64,000 nt of DNA from contig NC_063450.1 in the NCBI RefSeq assembly GCF_020379485.1, positions 52,599,374 to 52,663,373 on the forward strand, written 5' to 3'. The notes under the pieces were generated by a model. The model searched no databases. It was not told where the DNA came from and saw only the letters and a list, made by a program, of their open reading frames with translations. Shown piece by piece: positions 44,121 to 55,567 of the stretch. The stretch comes from Brassica napus (lineage: Eukaryota > Streptophyta > Magnoliopsida > Brassicales > Brassicaceae). How positions within the stretch are numbered: position 1 is the stretch's first letter; every line of letters starts with the position of its first letter. The position numbers and the translations under genes are program-made.

Positions 44121-46030
44121 ATCTCTCGCCGGAAAGATTAAAAAACCAGTGACTGCTTTTTACTTTGTAGAGAGAGAAACAAAGTGGAGTATGATTAGAA
44201 TCGATGATACATTTTTCTAGAGTGAGAGAGTGGGATTTGGTGCAACTTGTATTAATAAAATTTAGAGTACTAATTATGGAAATTTTCAATTCAATTCAAT
44301 GGCATTTCATATTTGGAATTTATGACTTTTTTCAACAGAAAGATTATTTGTTTCGCATTTTCATTTAATAACGGTCTTTGTTTCTCTTCGCCACTAATTC
44401 TCTTAATTTGTTCACTACGTGTACTATCTATCCAAAATTAGAATATGAAGAATTAAATATGTTGATTGTGCTAGTCCGTTTGCTATATAATATGACTAAA
44501 TCATAGGCCAACAAAGTGAATGCATACGAATTTATTCGTTGATTAAAGTTAAAGACAGCATTAAACAGAGTCATTAAATATTCGATTATGTGTACACACG
44601 TCTTTAGTCTTCATACACGTGGTATGATGTATTGTAGCCGATAATTGACATGTACGTGAAGTTTCGTAATCGATCCGTTTCAGGCAAACGTTTTCATCTC
44701 GAACTTAACATCTTTGCTGGATGGATACGAGCTACCGTGCTGTGTAACCACGTGGCCTGCATGCATTAGGATTGGGCCTTCAAATCTGACTTTTGGGCCT
44801 TGCTTCCAGTTCCAGTAACGACTACGTGAGAGACTTGCGTGGTTTAAGTTCTAGTTAGGGTCTTTAATGATATTTTCAAAGCTTTTATTTATTTTTTGTG
44901 TCTGCTCAGTTATGATCTTCGGCGTGTTCGTTTACATGTCGCGCGACCTGCGACCTGCGACATGCGACTTGCGACTAATCGCAGGTCGCATGTTGTTGTT
45001 CGTTTCGCTGTCGCGTAACATGCGACCTGCGATTGGTCTCAAGTCGCAAGTTGCAGGTTGTTGTTCGTTTTGATGTCGCGCGACCAGTCGCGGGTTCCCA
45101 ATTAAGTCGCCCGAAAAAACAGCGACTAAAAATTAAGAAAATTTTGATCGCGCGACTGGTCGCAGGTCGCAGATCGCAGGTCGCGCGACACGTAAACGAA
45201 CATAGTTTTAGTCGCAGGTCGCAGGTTTAGTCGCAGGTCGCAAGTCGCAAGTCGCGCGACACGTAAACAAACGTAATCTTAGTCGCAGGTCGCGCGACAC
45301 ATAAACGAACATGGCCTTCTTGTCTTTGTCGTCATCGTGAATGTTTCAGTGTCAGAGAAAATTATAGCGAAAGGCTAGAAGTAGTGGTGGTACGAATTCT
45401 GAAGAATTGTTTTTTTCTTTATTTCACTGCACACGAATATTTTATTTTTCCTAAAGAGAACAATTAGAGCGAATGTTTGAAAACGTAGTGAAGTTGCTTT
45501 AATACCAGAGAGTGAAAAAACGTTTAAATAAATTTCCCATAAGGACGTAGAACAAATTATTCTTACACTAGTATGAATCTCAACTACTATATAGTTAGGT
45601 TTAAATAATTTGGCATCTATTGTTTGAATCTTACAGTTGCAAATTGCAATAAAGCTTTACATTTAAGTACTAATGCAAATGTAGATCCTATTTATAACTA
45701 AGATATGGTTGGTGTTTGGCATTTTATAGCTCAAAAGAATATAGAATGGGTTAGTTGGTTATATATAATTTGGTGAATGCTCTCTAGTTCTTTATAGTTA
45801 TATATTGGAAAGGATAATCTAAAAAATAATGGACTGCAACACTATAGACTTATATTATAGAGTAGGCCGGACCATAAAAATAAAAAAACATTGTAAACCG
45901 GAACGAACCGGGGCCAACTATCTCTCCCCCTCCACTTAAATTATTGAGTGAGCAGTGTAAGGAGGGGAAGAAAAACAATCTGACTTTGTCTTTTCTCTCT
46001 CTTATAGAAAGTGGTGGAAGAGAAGAGAAG
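44121..46030. other. Intergenic region GT14 gene to At4g32295-like gene
   Basis: Divergent promoters of two genes. In between lies a 396-bp nested-palindrome MITE (44921-45316). The remainder is AT-rich; 45950-46030 is the purine-rich leader of the next gene. Confidence 0.5.
44921..45316. mobile_element. Harbinger-like MITE built of nested inverted repeats
   Basis: The ends are GGCGTGTTCGTTTACATGTC on the left and, read from the other side, GGCCATGTTCGTTTATGTGT on the right. TTC flanks both ends (44918-44920, 45317-45319). GGCC...TGTTCGTTT ends and a 3-bp duplication resemble PIF/Harbinger. The interior is almost wholly TCGCAGGTCGC-type repeats, with the outer arm repeated three times on each side. 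Confidence 0.65.
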
Positions 46031-47261
46031 ATGCCGAGGCCAGGGCCAAGACCGTACGACTGTATCAGAAGAGCTTGGCATAGTGACACACACCAACCCA
46101 TGAGGGGTTTGCTCATCCAAGAGATTTTCAGGTCATCTTCTTTCTTCTCTCTCTATCACTTTGTATCCATCTGTGTGTGCATGTGTCCTTTCTCTGTTTT
46201 TTCTGCTCATTTTTTTCTTTTGAACTGTTTTTTTTTTGTAGGATTGTTTGTGAGATTCACAGCCAATCCACCAAGAAGAACACTGAATGGCAAGAGAAGC
46301 TCCCTGTGGTTGTCTTGAGAGCTGAAGAAATCATCTATTCCAAAGCCAATTCTGAGGTTTCTTTATTTATATAACATTTTAGTTTCTCAGTTTGGGTTTT
46401 GTATAGTTTAAGTTAGTTGTTGTGGAACAGAAAAGCTACTCACTAAAACCAGTGACCCTCTTTGAACTGTGAGACTGATTTAGTCTTTACTTGTGATGAT
46501 ATACTCTTATCTAATAATGAACATTGGAACTTATGTCACTGTGTATTTACTTGGTTAATAGATTTGTTACTAATCTTATATACTCCATCTAATAATGAAC
46601 ACTGAGTCCAACTTAGTTGAGTCTTGACTATTTGCTTTACATCTTTAGGCTGAGTATATGGACATGAATACACTTTTAAACCGTGCCAACGACGCTATTA
46701 ACACCATAATCCGACTGGATGAAACCACTGAAACTGGAGAATATCTTCAGCCTTGTATTGAAGGTATACACATTCTTAATATTAGATACTCTGAATTCTT
46801 CTTGGCTCAGATCAATGAGGGAACTCTTGTTTTGTTTTGTAGCTGCTTTGCATTTAGGCTGCACGCCAAGAAGAGCTTCAAGAAGCCAAAGGAACATAAA
46901 CCCCAGATGTTATCTTAGCCAGGACTCAACTAACTTAGACAACGTCATTTCGCCGCAATACCAAGTCTTCATGAAACAGAACAACTTTGCTCCAAAGACT
47001 CTTCCGGTTATGACTTTTCACAGCGATGTTCCGGTCAAGAAATGCCCTGTCTCCAAGTACTCAAGCTACCCTTTATGCTATTCACTCAGAGTTCCTTCTT
47101 TGCCAGTCAATGTCACTGACTCGTGCAAGTCCAACAAGAAGATCAGACCTGTGAGTGTGAAAGATGCAACTAATGGCATTGCCTTTGGTGGTTGTGATTT
47201 ATCTCTGCGCTTAGGCCCTCTTGGAGATGATATCAGATCTCCTTCTCAAAAAATGGAGTAA
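46031..47261 (+). CDS. Plant-specific At4g32295-like protein (labelled histone acetyltransferase-like)
   Basis: Exons 46031-46131, 46242-46356, 46649-46763 and 46843-47261 give 249 residues. The N-terminal 115 residues are conserved and helical: MPRPGPRPYDCIRRAWHSDT, then GLLIQEIFRIVCEIHSQSTK, then WQEKLPVVVLRAEEIIYSKA, then YMDMNTLLNRANDAINTIIR. The remainder is basic and low-complexity, ending in an acidic LSLRLGPLGDD patch that resembles an LxLxL EAR-like motif. From memory, Arabidopsis databases name the family histone acetyltransferase, but no acetyl-CoA-binding or other catalytic motif is visible; the helical block is more like a KIX-type protein-interaction module. I regard the enzyme name as unsupported. 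The start is the first ATG of the conserved block. Confidence 0.8.
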
Positions 47262-47917
47262 GTTAAGCAGCAACAACAACAAGAGCTGATAATTCAGAAC
47301 AGAATTGGGGTTTTGACTATAGAGAGACTTGTGTAATAGAATGGGTTTTAGTTAGCTCATTTAGTTCATCTTTAGGTCTTAGTTGTCGTTAGATGTAAAT
47401 AGAGAGAGTGATGAGGAAAACAGATCAGTCTTCTTCTTGTCTTGCATCAATCTAGAATCTTCAAACTTCATGTACTTTAATTTAAAAGCAAGATTTTGAA
47501 AAATAATGAGTCTACATATGTGCTTTCGCAACAAATACATAAAAAATCATTACAAGATCTAATGAAAGTTGTGTGATAGTAGCTTGCTTCAGTTGACGTA
47601 GCTGCACAACAGAGTCTTAGGCGCCATTGATATAACTCTGGTTAGCTCTTGTGATATGGGTTTATCTGGGTCAGCTGATTATATAGAACTCAGCTTAGGC
47701 CCATTTAGTAGCAACACCATTCTCTATGGAGCAGCTAGTTGAGAAAGTTTAAGCATACATTTGTTTAATTGTATTTCATAAATTAGTTGCGTAGTTTAAT
47801 AACATTTAGATTAAGTAAACGGTAGATTGTTCTGTCATTTCAGTACCATCCAGCTGTGCTACATATAGACTCGAATTTGAATCTGGGAAGAAAAAACTTA
47901 GATGCAAAAACTATCTC

Positions 47918-47937
47918 TTTTTTTTTTTTTGGTTCAA
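47918..47937 (-). mobile_element. 20-bp oligo(T) micro-insertion with 18-bp target-site duplication
   Basis: AGATGCAAAAACTATCTC is present at 47900-47917 and 47938-47955, both perfect. The insert is 13 T followed by GGTTCAA, i.e. TTGAACC plus an A-tail on the minus strand. Confidence 0.75.
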
Positions 47938-48410
47938 AGATGCAAAAACTATCTCAACAGCCACATCTCTTGTATAGAAATGCATACAAATTTACAAATG
48001 CACTTGAAGATATTATAACATAGAATAAAGTAAAAATGTTTCCCTTGTGTAGTCCATTGTTGAAAAATGGCAAAGTAAGATTTGAAAATGGCTATTTTTT
48101 TGTAATTTACTAATTTCCTCACAAAAGTAATTTGTCGCTGGAGTTTGAGTTAGACCTTTCTTTCTCATTGCACAGCCTTGTACATTATTATATACATCAC
48201 TGCAAGATTCAAAATAATAATATGTCTTACCTAAAAGTTGATCCAAGTAGTTTAAATTACTTAAATGTGTGACCAATTGCCTCTCGACGTATTGGTTTGA
48301 CAAGAAAAGACTGGTTCTCACTGATTTTAATTATTTATTCTTGGAATCAAGCGACCCATTATTAGTTAATTAGTCCTAGTTTATAAAAGAGAAAACAGAG
48401 AGAAATCTAA

Positions 48411-48418
48411 GTTTATAC
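48411..48418. repeat. hAT target-site duplication, left
   Basis: GTTTATAC, repeated at 49085-49092. Confidence 0.9.
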
Positions 48419-49084
48419 TAGGCCTGGGCATTTCGGGTATCGGTTCGGTTCGGTTCGGGTATTTCGGGTTTCGGATAGTTCGGATAGGGGCTAGAAGATC
48501 CATTTAGTACTCGACCTATTTTCGGTTCGGTTCGGTTCGGATAGTTTCGGGTTCGGTTCGGTTCGGATAGTAAATGTAGGAACCGGAAAATATCCATAAG
48601 AAGTTCGGTTCTCATTTGGATCCGGTTCGGGTTCGGATAGTTCGGGTAGTTTGGATAATTTGGATAAAATATTGGTTATTTAAGATAAAATATCAAATAA
48701 TTAGGATGATTTAGATAAAAAATTTGGATATTTCGGATTACTTTGGATATTTCGGATAAAAATATCCGTATAGTTTCGGATACTTTCGGGTAGTTTGGAT
48801 ACTTTATAATAAATTAGTTATCCTCAACTATTTTCAAATATTTTTAATAGAATTTTAAATTAAAAATATATATTTAGTGATGTTATATGTATATATAATT
48901 AATATTTTTATATATTCGGGTACCCGTTCGGTTCTCGGTTCGGTTCCGGTTCGGTTCGGTTATTTCGGATATAAAAATATAGGAACCGTTCGGGTATTTG
49001 AGGGTATTGGTCCGGTTCCGGTTTCGGGTATTTCGGTTCGGTTCCGGTTCGGTTCTTCGGTTCCGGTTATTTTGCCCAGGCCTA
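48419..49084. mobile_element. hAT-type MITE rich in CGGTTCGG repeats
   Basis: A 666-bp element with perfect 12-bp ends (TAGGCCTGGGCA / TGCCCAGGCCTA) and a perfect 8-bp duplication GTTTATAC (48411-48418 and 49085-49092), diagnostic of hAT. Both subterminal regions are packed with CGGTTCGG, TTCGGATA and TTCGGGTA motifs, likely transposase-binding sites; the centre is AT-rich. There is no transposase ORF. Confidence 0.92.
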
Positions 49085-49092
49085 GTTTATAC
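49085..49092. repeat. hAT target-site duplication, right
   Basis: GTTTATAC, matching 48411-48418. Confidence 0.9.
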
Positions 49093-50735
49093 GTTGGCGG
49101 CTTCCACGTTCGTGATGATATCAAATGAGATCATTTGTATGATTGTAGTGCCAGAGACATGACGAACTATACCCATATGTTAAGATAGGATCTATAATTT
49201 TATATTATATTATATGATATGATAAGATCAGGTTTGCTTATATATGTTCTTGCAACTGTAGACACACATGTCTAATACATAATAATGTACACATTCACAA
49301 AGTCATGATATAAACTTATAATTACATATTTTGATGAAAAATGTATGCATGAAAAAGCTGCTTTGTTATTGTTTATGTATCAAAATATCAGATTCTTGTG
49401 ATCTTTTTTCTATGGCGTTATAAGATTAAATCTTGAGACATAACAGATGTATCCAACCACTATTTAGACCACTACACCAGAGCATGCAGAATGCCAATGC
49501 TTTGATGTTTATATTATAAAGTGGTTTTGGGATCATATTTTTTTACTTGTTTCAAGAATCCAAAACATAGCAAATTCTCTCTGATTTCATAATGAAATGT
49601 CTTTTACGAAAATTACTACATTTTCGCGTTAAGAATTACAATTAGCATTTTTTTTACAATTATTATAATAATTATTTAAACGGGTTATCAAAATATTTCT
49701 TACCTTTTCATTAGGATCTATAAAGTTTGTTGTCAGACTCGGAACTGCATCCAACTCAAATATGTAATCTGGCTTTGTTTTGTTTTGAATCTCAGTTTTA
49801 TTTGATTTCAATATTTATAAAATCACAATTAGCATTTTTAGAACTCTTTAATTTGATATGATTGGTTAATATACATGTTTCAAATTATATTTACCAGGTG
49901 AATTGCAGCCATACATTCACACTAACTTTGTCTAAATAATTGATAATGTTAGTAAATTCAATAAGATACATAATGCATACATGTCAACATGTATTTGATA
50001 AAGCAACTCCACATATATATTTGAAGTAATAAAGGGTTTGAAAACATTTTAAAAGAGAGAGCTTATAAGTAAAATGATTTATTGATTTGGAAAGAAAATA
50101 CTTCTAGAATAAGATGAGAACATAGTTATGACATATATTGATAATTGATATTATATAGTGTAAATGCTGATTTTTGACCCAAAGAAACAAATAGTGTAAG
50201 TGCTGACAATAATACATATCCAATATACATACATAAATGTGTACATATAGTACAATAGAGATAATGGAAAATGCATGTTTGAGGAAGTTGCATTTAAGGT
50301 TACTTAAAGACATCTCGGGCTGACATTGTTTAGACCACATTGAATGCTATACTTTGACTATTGCGTCTTGTTTTCTATTTCAGATAAATTTAACTTTTAT
50401 GATTCAAGTTTTTTTTTCGTTTTCCACTAGTATTAAAATATGTAATATGATTCGCCAATAACTAATAATTAGAGATTTGAATGGGCATTGATGATTGCAG
50501 GTCATTAAAACGAAAGTTAACACCCAACTATAGTGTATTTGAGCAATTAATATTAATTAGAATGAAAATTTATAGTAAAGCATACCCCTCAAAATAATAT
50601 ATTGGTCCCATCCAAAGAATCCGTGGATGCAAAAGTCGATCATGTATATACTCTAGTGTAGCTAAACATATTAGCTACATATAAAAAAAAATTGAGATGA
50701 TTAACTTATCTACAATGAGGAACAAATAAAACATA

Positions 50736-50991
50736 CTCCATCTGTTCCTGAAAGTAAGATTTTTTAGAGTATGCACGCTTATTAAAAATTTAATAAATGT
50801 TTATAATTTAATTTATTTTTTACTTTATTATATACTTTCCAATAACTTTCCACCAATGAAATTTAATCAATTCAAATATTCTCAATTAATGTTCCTCAAA
50901 AGTGTAAAAAAGTACCTTAATAATATAGAAAATCTATATTTGTGGAACAAGAAAAAAACCTAAAACATCTTACTTTCGGAAACGGATGTAG
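50736..50991. mobile_element. Stowaway MITE
   Basis: A 256-bp element between TA dinucleotides (50734-50735 and 50992-50993). The ends CTCCATCTGTTCCTGAAAGT and ACTTTCGGAAACGGATGTAG are inverted repeats; subterminal AAGTAAGATTTT is mirrored by AAAACATCTTACTT. Confidence 0.75.
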
Positions 50992-52296
50992 TATGATTTA
51001 TAAATTGTGGGAGGTTTAAAACACAAAGATTAGGTATACATCTTGTGTTGTGTAATACTAGTTAATTAATAAAAATGACATTAAGAATATGTGATTTTAA
51101 TTAATCATGATTTCACAGAAAAAAACATTTTGTTATAAGAATGTGTGATTTTAATTAAACCATTGGTATTGCGAATTTCCATTGCCAATATCTGATTTAA
51201 TCTGCAAGTGATATTAATTCATCTGCATCATGATTCCTATGATTATTGGATTAGTTAAGAGCAAGTTTATTGATGTCCTTTAAAGAAAAGTTGTTAAGCA
51301 TAATTACACTTAAAATAAAGGAAAAAATGAAGAAAAGAGGTGGAACGTACCTTATTTAAGCAAAGGAATGGACGTTGCTTCCATTACTTCTTCATCTTTT
51401 GTTTGTCTCTCTCTATGACCCCACTTAAGAGACATTTAAGAGTTTTACCATTAAACATGCTCAAGGCTCCAAAATCAGAATGTAGATACCGGTGTGTGAA
51501 TCATGTGTTGTTGTTCTCTGTCAAATAACAATAAATCATAGTATTTGTTTGAAGAAAGAGCTGATAGAAAAGTATTAATATCACTTGATCCCATATCATA
51601 AATGATAACTGAAAAGCATATGTTCTTGTTATTATTTTTAAACAAAATAGAACATACAATAGAAGAATAACATGCAGGTAGTATAAATATATTACATAGT
51701 ATATTTGAGACATACAGTGGCTTAGCACTGATGTTCAATAACGTAGGCCGTTGAAAAAGAGGTTGATGATAACCATTACGTCAAACCAAACAACATCGTC
51801 GGTGGTGAAAAATGAGTACTTTGGTTTTGTTCTCTACTGAGGATTGACACATTAGCCACTATCATGGACTGTAAATTTAAACTCATAAACCTTCTTCTAA
51901 AAGTGCCCTTTCTGCTTTTAACATTTCATGTAATAAAATAAACTTGTGTAATACATTTGCTGACAAATAAACAAGTTAGGTATTATTTTCATGTCCATGG
52001 TAAAGAAAAAAAGGAAGTAGCTATGTGTTCAAACTAGACAACAACAACAAACCCACGCTTTGACATTGGCTGATCCCTCTTTGAATCCCCCGTGACTAAA
52101 AAAAGAGGAAAGAGAAAGTCGTCTGAATTACAATATTTCATGCCAAGATTAACAAAACAAAAATTTTACAAAAAAAAAAAGAGAAAAATGAAGATAGATG
52201 CTCCAGCTTGTAATTTGTTTAAGGGGGCTTCATTTAAAGCAGAGTAGATAACAGAGTGTAATGGTTTTCCACAGTTTTTCATTAATCCATTCATAT

Positions 52297-52318
52297 CTTG
52301 ACCAAAAAAAATAAAAAG
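52297..52318 (+). mobile_element. 22-bp oligo(A) micro-insertion with 10-bp target-site duplication
   Basis: CCATTCATAT occurs at 52287-52296 and 52319-52328. The insert reads CTTGACC, eight A, then TAAAAAG. Confidence 0.65.
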
Positions 52319-53065
52319 CCATTCATATAAGTTTATGTTTTCAGGTGAAAATAAATACACTAGTTCTACCAAAAAGTATAGATTTTACAACCAAAGAATT
52401 CGACCCAAAAAAAAACAAACATAAAGAAAGACAGAAGTTACTTCCATTACAATCAATTAGATCGGTCTTCTTCTTCCACTTTGAAAAGTCGTAACATGTT
52501 TGGTTAAAAAGAGAAATGACCCAAGTGGTCGGATCTGTCCAAAATTAGTTGCGACGGTCACAAGCGGCAAAGATAAAAAAGCAAACAGATTTGAAGGAAA
52601 CGGCTCAAAGAGAGTTTTGATTAAGACTCTCGCATCTCTCTCTCTCTCTGTTTCAGACCCACTTGTCGTCTTCCCTTCCTCTCTATCACAGACCAAACTT
52701 AAAACATCATTAAATGTAAGACAGAGAGGCAAACACAAAACCCTAGTTTTCCCCTAAAAGTAATCCAACTTCTGCGTTTTAATCTCTCTCTCCTTATTCC
52801 TTCCCGTCTGAAAGTTTAGAGCTTTGTAACAAGGCGCAAGCGAGTTCTTATTTCTCTGTTTTGATTCTCTACTGATTCTTCTCCGACACAGAATCTTCTT
52901 GTTCTGTTTTGTTATGCATACTGTTCACATGTCAAGTCTCTAAAATTTGTCTTTTTCTATCTTTCTGGGAATATATATATATTTTTTTATCTCTCAGATC
53001 CATTGACTTGATCCACAAGTTTAGATCTTTTTCAAGATTTAATACTTGTCCGGTCGTGTAAAATA

Positions 53066-55567
53066 ATGGGTTCCACGATCTTCGAAGCAAAAGCCATGAG
53101 AATCTTCTTCACCGTCTTCTTAACATGTCTAGCTCTCTTCCCGGATCCTCTACACGCCGGTGTAGCTAACACTGGGAGCATCACCCCAGGGTTTAGTGGA
53201 TCTCAGATGAACTACATCAACAACAACGGCATCTTCCTCGAATCCAACAACTCAAACTTTGGTTTCGGCTTCGTAACCACGCAAGATTCCGTCACTCTCT
53301 TCACTCTCAGCATCGTCCACCAAGCCAGCTCGAGGGTCATCTGGTCAGCGAACAGAGCTTCCCCTGTTTCGAACTCCGACAAGCTCCAGTTCGAAGCCAA
53401 CGGAAACGTAGTGCTCCGTAGAGAACAAGGAGGAGGAGAAGGATCCGAGGTTTGGAGATTGGACAGTTCTGGCAAAAACGTCTCGAGAATCGAGCTTCGC
53501 GACTCCGGGAACCTCGTTGTTGTTTCCGGTGATGACGGAGCTACGATCTGGGAGAGCTTTGATCATCCAACAGATACTCTGATAACGAATCAAGCCTTTA
53601 AACAAGGCATGAAGCTCACTAGCAACCCTTCTCCTTCGAGCAGCGTGAGTTATACTCTTGAGATCAAATCAGGAGATATGGTTTTATCTGTGAACACCTC
53701 GTTGACTCCTCAAGTGTATTGGTCTATGGGGAATGAAAGAGGAAAGATCGTTAACAAAGACGGTGTAGTGACGTCATCTTCTCTACTCGGGAACTCGTGG
53801 AGGTTCTTTGATGAGAACCGGTCTTTGTTATGGCAGTTTGTGTATTCGGATGATAAAGATGGTAACGCTACTTGGATCGCGGTTTTGGGAAACAACGGTG
53901 TGATCACTTTTTCGAATCTCGGCGCTGGTGCGTCTGGAGCTGATGCTTCCACTAAAATCCCAAACGATCAGTGCGCAACACCCGAGCCTTGCGGGCCTTA
54001 CTACGTCTGTTCTGGTGGTAAAGTGTGTGGATGTGTGTCCGGGTTGTCAAAAGCTCGGTCTGATTGCAAATCCGGGATCGTGTCTCCTTGTAAGAAGAAT
54101 GAAAACAATGCAACATTGTCTGTGCAGCTTGTGAATGCTGGAGATAAAGTTGACTACTTCGCTCTAGGTTTTGCTACACCCTTCTCCAAGAGAACTAGTC
54201 TTGATAGGTGTAAAGAGTTTTGCAACAAGAACTGCTCGTGCCTCGGTCTTTTCTTCCAGAACAGTTCTGGTGACTGCTTCTTGTTTGATTGGATTGGTAG
54301 CTTTAGAAACTCTGGAAATGGAGGATCTGGCTTCGTCTCTTACATCAAGGTGGCTACTAATGATTTGGGAGGTGGAGATGATGGGAAACACTTTCCTTAT
54401 ATAGTAATTATTATCTTGGTGACGGTTTTCATCATCTGTGTGTTGATCTTTGCGGCTTTCCGGATTCATAGGAGAAAGAAAATTCTTTTTGATGAGTTAG
54501 AACAGAGTTCAGAGGAGGATAACTTCTTGGAGAATCTTTCAGGAATGCCTATCCGGTTCGCTTATAAAGATCTTCAGTTAGCGACGAATAACTTCTCCGT
54601 CAAGTTAGGTCAAGGAGGGTTTGGTTCGGTCTATGAAGGGACTTTACCTGATGGTTCTCGTTTAGCTGTTAAGAAGCTTGAAGGAATAGGTCAAGGAAAG
54701 AAAGAGTTCAGAGCCGAGGTTAGTATCATCGGAAGCATTCACCATCTACATTTGGTGCGGCTCAGAGGTTTTTGCGTGGAAGGCACGCATAGACTTCTCG
54801 CCTATGAGTTCTTAGCTAAAGGCTCGTTAGAGAGATGGATATTCAGGAAAAAAGATGGAGATGTTCTGTTGGATTGGGACACAAGGTTCAATATAGCGTT
54901 AGGAACAGCGAAAGGTTTAGCTTATCTACATGAAGATTGCGACGCAAGAATCATCCATTGTGATATTAAACCTGAGAACATCTTGTTGGATGATAACTTC
55001 AACGCCAAGGTATCTGATTTCGGACTAGCTAAGCTCATGACACGCGAGCAAAGCCATGTCTTCACGACCATGCGTGGGACAAGAGGCTATCTAGCTCCAG
55101 AGTGGATCACAAGCTACGCGATCTCGGAGAAGAGCGATGTTTATAGCTACGGGATGGTGTTGCTAGAGCTGATAGGAGGAAGAAAGAACTATGATCCATC
55201 AGAGTCGTCTGAGAAGTGTCATTTTCCTTCTTATGCTTTCAAGATGATGGAAGAAGGGAATCTTTTGGAGATTGTTGATGGGGAGATGAAGAACGTTGAT
55301 TTGAACGATGAGAGAGTTCAAAGGGCGATGAGAACTGCGCTTTGGTGTATACAAGAGGATATGCATTTGAGACCGTCGATGAGTAAAGTTGTTCAAATGC
55401 TTGAAGGTGTTTTCCCGGTGGTGCAGCCTCCGTCTTCTTCAAATTTGGGCTCGAGGCTCTACTCGAGTTCGATCAGCGAGGAAAGCGGTGGTGGTAAGTC
55501 GTCTGGACCGACGGATTTTTACAGTGAGAATGATCTATCTGCGGTGAGACTTTCCGGTCCGAGATAG
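53066..55567 (+). CDS. SD2-5: G-type lectin S-receptor-like serine/threonine kinase SD2-5
   Basis: An intronless ORF of 833 residues. A signal peptide is followed by a bulb-type mannose-lectin domain (about 55-165), the SLG-like region, a Cys-rich PAN/apple-like segment (about 320-430; RCKEFCNKNCSCLGLFF), one transmembrane helix (about 445-467, VIIILVTVFIICVLIFAAF) and a cytoplasmic kinase domain (about 508-785). Kinase landmarks are LGQGGFGSVYEG, the Lys in LAVKKL, IIHCDIKPEN in the catalytic loop, VSDFGLAK and APEW. The catalytic loop has HCD rather than HRD, so it is a non-RD kinase, the class common among immune-type receptors. The match to Arabidopsis At4g32300 is from memory and gene order. 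The second Met (53096) directly precedes the hydrophobic signal core and may be the true start, giving 823 residues. Confidence 0.94.
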   Translation: MGSTIFEAKAMRIFFTVFLTCLALFPDPLHAGVANTGSITPGFSGSQMNYINNNGIFLESNNSNFGFGFVTTQDSVTLFTLSIVHQASSRVIWSANRASPVSNSDKLQFEANGNVVLRREQGGGEGSEVWRLDSSGKNVSRIELRDSGNLVVVSGDDGATIWESFDHPTDTLITNQAFKQGMKLTSNPSPSSSVSYTLEIKSGDMVLSVNTSLTPQVYWSMGNERGKIVNKDGVVTSSSLLGNSWRFFDENRSLLWQFVYSDDKDGNATWIAVLGNNGVITFSNLGAGASGADASTKIPNDQCATPEPCGPYYVCSGGKVCGCVSGLSKARSDCKSGIVSPCKKNENNATLSVQLVNAGDKVDYFALGFATPFSKRTSLDRCKEFCNKNCSCLGLFFQNSSGDCFLFDWIGSFRNSGNGGSGFVSYIKVATNDLGGGDDGKHFPYIVIIILVTVFIICVLIFAAFRIHRRKKILFDELEQSSEEDNFLENLSGMPIRFAYKDLQLATNNFSVKLGQGGFGSVYEGTLPDGSRLAVKKLEGIGQGKKEFRAEVSIIGSIHHLHLVRLRGFCVEGTHRLLAYEFLAKGSLERWIFRKKDGDVLLDWDTRFNIALGTAKGLAYLHEDCDARIIHCDIKPENILLDDNFNAKVSDFGLAKLMTREQSHVFTTMRGTRGYLAPEWITSYAISEKSDVYSYGMVLLELIGGRKNYDPSESSEKCHFPSYAFKMMEEGNLLEIVDGEMKNVDLNDERVQRAMRTALWCIQEDMHLRPSMSKVVQMLEGVFPVVQPPSSSNLGSRLYSSSISEESGGGKSSGPTDFYSENDLSAVRLSGPR

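Larger units (their letters stand above)
47262..53065. other. 5.8-kb intergenic region before SD2-5
   Basis: 47262-47460 is the 3'UTR of the preceding gene. Then come a micro-insertion (47918-47937), a hAT-type MITE (48419-49084), a Stowaway MITE (50736-50991), a second micro-insertion (52297-52318) and, from about 52600, the promoter and leader of SD2-5 (pyrimidine-rich, with an AAACCCTA telo-box near 52738). No gene is seen. Confidence 0.6.

Noticed and set aside
43351..44289. 312-codon minus-strand ORF overlapping the GT14 gene
   Set aside because: An alternative frame of the GC-rich GT14 coding sequence, without domains; the frame 42969-44120 carries the family motifs.
44925..45310. Regular TCGCAGGTCGC repeats considered as a CRISPR-like or satellite array
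   Set aside because: The units are in both orientations without unique spacers, in a plant nuclear context; nested inverted repeats of a MITE explain them better.
47575..47745. Possible decayed duplicate of the last exon of the At4g32295-like gene (IELSLGPFSSN-like reading)
   Set aside because: Similarity is limited to about ten residues around LSLGP and could be chance.
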